Shown: piece by piece, positions 4,575-6,632 of the stretch
Numbering within the stretch: the stretch's first letter is position 1
Layout of the letters: every line of letters begins with the position of its first letter
Assembly (NCBI GenBank): GCA_902782625.1
Contig: CACZNZ010000057.1
Location: forward strand, 1 to 6,632
Reading direction: 5' to 3'
Origin: an uncultured Lachnospiraceae bacterium
GTDB taxonomy: Bacteria > Bacillota > Clostridia > Lachnospirales > Lachnospiraceae
DNA: 6,632 nt
Position numbers and translations under genes: made by a program
The notes under the pieces: model-generated
The model's input: the letters and a program-made list of their open reading frames with translations, nothing else
Told to the model about the DNA's origin: nothing
Databases searched by the model: none

Positions 4575-6170
4575 ATGCCAGCAAAGAAGAAAAAGAAAGA
4601 GAAAAAACCTACACAGAAGACTGTGAAAAAACAGACGAAGGAACCGAAAGTTGCCAAAGCGCAGCCAGCAGAACCGCAGCCAGTGGAAACACAGCCGGCA
4701 CAGCCGCAGCTGCCGGAGCCAAGAAGAAGTGTTGCTTTCATTGGATCAGAATGCTATCCGTTTGTGAAAACAGGAGGACTTGGCGATGTTATGTACGCTC
4801 TGCCCAAAGCACTGATCAAACAGAATTGCGATGTCAAAGTAATTTTACCCCGGTACAAATGTATTCCGCAGGAATATCAGGACAAGATGGTATACAGGGG
4901 TGAATTCATGATGGATCTCTGTGCGGACGGACGGTCATTTTATGTTGGAATCATGGAATATGTCTGGGATGGCGTTGTCTATGATTTTATTGATAATGAA
5001 GAATTTTTCAGTGACGGCAATCCATATACGAACCTGATCGATGACATACCAAAGTTCTGCTTTTTTGCAAAGGCAGCACTTTCTGCACTGAATTTCATGG
5101 ACTGGACCCCGGATGTTATTCACTGCCATGACTGGCAGGCAGGACTTGTTCCGGTATATCTGCGCACGATGTTTGAGGATACACCGGTTGGAAGCGCAAA
5201 GGTCATGCTCACGATCCACAATCTTCGCTTCCAGGGTATTTACAATATCCCGACGATCGCTTACTGGTCCGGCCTTCCGGATTATGTCTTTAACAAAGAC
5301 GCCTTAAAACAGGGGTATGAAGATGCCAATATGTTAAAAGGTGGTCTGACCTATGCCAATATGATCACAACAGTAAGCAATACGTATGCAGGTGAAATCC
5401 AGACGGCATTTTACGGGGAAGACCTGGATGCCCATCTGCGTTATCATTCCGGAAAACTCAGAGGAATCGTCAATGGTATTGACTATGATATGTGGGACAG
5501 CGCAAAAGACGAACTGCTAGCAGCACCTTATAAGGCAGAAGATGTTATCAAAAAGAAAAAAGAAAACAAAAAAGCGCTGCAGGAAGAACTGGGACTTACC
5601 CAGAATGAAGATCTTTTCGTAATCGGCCTGATTTCGAGACTGACAGATCAGAAGGGACTCGATCTTGTCAACGCCATCATTCCGGAAGTGATCGACGGCA
5701 ACACTCAGGTAGTGGTTCTAGGAACAGGGGATGCCAAATATGAGGATTCCTTCCGCTACTATGAGGGCGCTTACAAAGGCAGCGTCTGCTCGAATATAAT
5801 GTACGATGAAGGAAGGGCACACAAGATCTATGCCGGTGCTGATGCACTGCTGGTTCCGTCCCTGTTTGAACCTTGCGGACTTACCCAGTTGATTGCCATG
5901 CATTACGGGACTGTCCCGATTGTGCGGGAGACCGGCGGACTGAAAGATACCGTGGAACCGTACAATGAATTCGCTACCACAGGCAACGGCTTTACATTTG
6001 ACCGCTATGAGGCAGGACTTTTGCTGGATGCGATCAACAGGGCAAAGACAACTTACTTTACACAGCGCATGAACTGGGATGACATGGTACAAAGGGATAT
6101 GAATAAGGATGTATCCTGGGATAATTCTGCAAAACAGTATCGTGATCTGTATCTGGAACTGAAACCGTAA
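4575..6170 (+). CDS. glgA: Glycogen synthase (ADP-glucose type) with N-terminal tail
   Basis: GlgA transfers glucose from ADP-glucose to the end of an alpha-1,4-glucan chain, a GT5-family cytoplasmic enzyme of glycogen synthesis. The protein is 531 residues, against about 477 for E. coli GlgA. The core begins at residue 53 (VAFIGSECYPFVKTGGLGD, with the ADP-glucose-binding KTGGLGD at 65-71). It continues through HCHDWQAG (183-190, H185), TIHNLRFQGIY (213-223), TTVSNTYAGEI (265-275), GIVNGID (297-303), the second Rossmann domain with GLISRLTDQKGLDL (351-364, R355 and K360), GTGD (383-386), PSLFEPCGLTQL (428-439, E432 and C434) and ETGGLKDTV (452-460). All key residues are intact. The extra 52 N-terminal residues are a Lys-rich block (4-25) and a Pro/Gln/Glu-rich block (26-49), presumably disordered. 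No other glg gene is in view. It has its own promoter, and a hairpin terminator follows. Confidence 0.96.
   Translation: MPAKKKKKEKKPTQKTVKKQTKEPKVAKAQPAEPQPVETQPAQPQLPEPRRSVAFIGSECYPFVKTGGLGDVMYALPKALIKQNCDVKVILPRYKCIPQEYQDKMVYRGEFMMDLCADGRSFYVGIMEYVWDGVVYDFIDNEEFFSDGNPYTNLIDDIPKFCFFAKAALSALNFMDWTPDVIHCHDWQAGLVPVYLRTMFEDTPVGSAKVMLTIHNLRFQGIYNIPTIAYWSGLPDYVFNKDALKQGYEDANMLKGGLTYANMITTVSNTYAGEIQTAFYGEDLDAHLRYHSGKLRGIVNGIDYDMWDSAKDELLAAPYKAEDVIKKKKENKKALQEELGLTQNEDLFVIGLISRLTDQKGLDLVNAIIPEVIDGNTQVVVLGTGDAKYEDSFRYYEGAYKGSVCSNIMYDEGRAHKIYAGADALLVPSLFEPCGLTQLIAMHYGTVPIVRETGGLKDTVEPYNEFATTGNGFTFDRYEAGLLLDAINRAKTTYFTQRMNWDDMVQRDMNKDVSWDNSAKQYRDLYLELKP
4662..4721 (+). repeat. Degenerate Gln-Pro repeat in the glgA 5' end
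   Basis: Codons 30-49 of glgA encode a run in which proline recurs every 2 to 5 residues, with QPAEP, QPVET, QPAQP and QLPEP as successive imperfect units. At the DNA level CAGCC/CAGCCG recurs. This looks like slippage-grown low-complexity sequence and is a candidate for length variation between strains. Confidence 0.45.
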
Positions 6171-6192
6171 ATAAATCATGACATCATAAGAC

Positions 6193-6236
6193 AGACAGCC
6201 GTGGTGTGAGATGATTGCACCCGGCTGTCTTTATTT
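6193..6236 (+). terminator. Terminator after glgA
   Basis: AGACAGCCG (6193-6201) pairs perfectly with CGGCTGTCT (6222-6230). After a one-base bulge the stem can extend by GGTG (6203-6206) with CACC (6218-6221). The tail is TTATTT, an imperfect U-tract, so termination may be incomplete. The next gene begins only 28 bases later with no clear promoter, which fits partial read-through from glgA. Confidence 0.75.
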
Positions 6237-6264
6237 ATGGAAAATACTGATTGGAGATAAAATC

Positions 6265-6632
6265 ATGGATAATGACAGGTGGCTTACATGGGCGATGGAA
6301 CTTCAGGACGTCGCACAGGCCGGTCTGTATTTCGGAACCGGGAAATTTGATCTGGCACGGTATGAACAAGTCAGAAAAATTGCTGCCGCGATGATCAGCG
6401 ATCTGGCGCAGATGCCTATAGATCAGGTCACCAGACTGTTCTGCAGTGATGTCGGATATGTAACGCCGAAGCTTGATTCGAGAGCAGCCATTTTTAAAGA
6501 CGGAAAAATCCTGCTGGTGCAGGAGGAGAGTGGCTCCTGGAGCATGCCGGGCGGATGGGTCGATGCGGACAGATCCATTATGGAAAATGTGAAAAAAGAA
6601 GCAAGAGAAGAAGCCGGTCTTATCGTAAAGCC
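6265..6632 (+). CDS. Nudix hydrolase with family-specific N-terminal domain, 5' part
   Basis: The gene runs off the right edge after 122 full codons. Residues 1 to about 58 (WLTWAMELQDVAQAGLYFG, FDLARYEQVRKIAAAMI) match the helical N-terminal domain found before the Nudix fold in a Gram-positive family (Pfam Nudix_hydro_N, as I recall it), which includes a Bacillus CDP-choline pyrophosphatase. The Nudix domain follows from about residue 70, with WSMPGGW at 92-98 and the Nudix box at 97-119 (GWVDADRSIMENVKKEAREEAGL in two stretches around N108). The metal-binding core E112, E115 and E116 is present, with K111 in place of the usual Arg. The likely activity is hydrolysis of a nucleoside diphosphate linked to another group; the substrate is not predictable. 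TTGGAGA (6251-6257), 7 bases upstream, supports the ATG. No separate promoter is evident in the 28 bases after the glgA terminator. Confidence 0.88.
   Translation, partial: MDNDRWLTWAMELQDVAQAGLYFGTGKFDLARYEQVRKIAAAMISDLAQMPIDQVTRLFCSDVGYVTPKLDSRAAIFKDGKILLVQEESGSWSMPGGWVDADRSIMENVKKEAREEAGLIVK

Noticed and set aside
5718..6179. A 153-codon minus-strand open frame opposite the 3' half of glgA
   Set aside because: It overlaps conserved GlgA catalytic motifs and has no motif of its own.
1..6632. CRISPR array, insertion sequence, prophage, tRNA or riboswitch
   Set aside because: No regular repeats, terminal inverted repeats, transposase or phage genes, or recognisable structured RNA were seen; all genes look like chromosomal housekeeping or envelope genes.

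Overview
The window reads as a chromosomal segment of a Gram-positive, low-to-mid GC anaerobe of the Clostridia, most likely a Lachnospiraceae gut commensal. This is inferred from the strong AGGAGG-type ribosome binding sites, TATAAT promoters, compact intergenic spaces with intrinsic terminators, and the look of the proteins (a short AmrS, an E. coli-type PncB, a GlgA with a Lys/Pro-rich tail). Nothing indicates a mobile element, prophage, CRISPR array or RNA gene. The longest gene-free stretch is about 190 bases.

Layout from left to right. Bases 1-332 are the 3' end of an AMMECR1-domain gene (AmmeMemoRadiSam protein A). Its stop overlaps the start of amrS (319-1179), the radical SAM member of the same conserved but biochemically unresolved set. 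A long hairpin at 1202-1254 separates amrS from the convergent pncB (nicotinate phosphoribosyltransferase, minus strand, 1275-2486). A 191-base divergent promoter region follows, with one recognisable promoter in each direction. It leads to a nucleoside hydrolase gene (2678-3628) that lacks the usual active-site histidine. Next comes an independent gene for a small secreted protein made of three bacterial SH3 repeats (3754-4449), closed by a strong intrinsic terminator. Then glgA, glycogen synthase (true start 4575, end 6170), has its own promoter and an unusual 50-residue Lys-rich then Pro/Gln/Glu-rich N-terminal tail. A terminator hairpin follows, and the window ends inside a Nudix hydrolase gene with the N-terminal domain typical of CDP-choline/ADP-ribose-type enzymes (from 6265).

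How the genes may work together. amrA and amrS are translationally linked and surely act in one process. pncB and the divergent nucleoside hydrolase plausibly form a salvage pair: the hydrolase could release a pyridine or nucleobase from a riboside, and PncB converts nicotinate to NaMN for NAD synthesis; this link is inference. The SH3 protein, glgA and the Nudix gene look like separate housekeeping units (cell envelope, glycogen storage, nucleotide clean-up). I see no clear new multi-gene system. The points most worth a second look are the hydrolase active-site change, the GlgA tail, the short cysteine-ending AmrS, and the divergent pncB/hydrolase control region.
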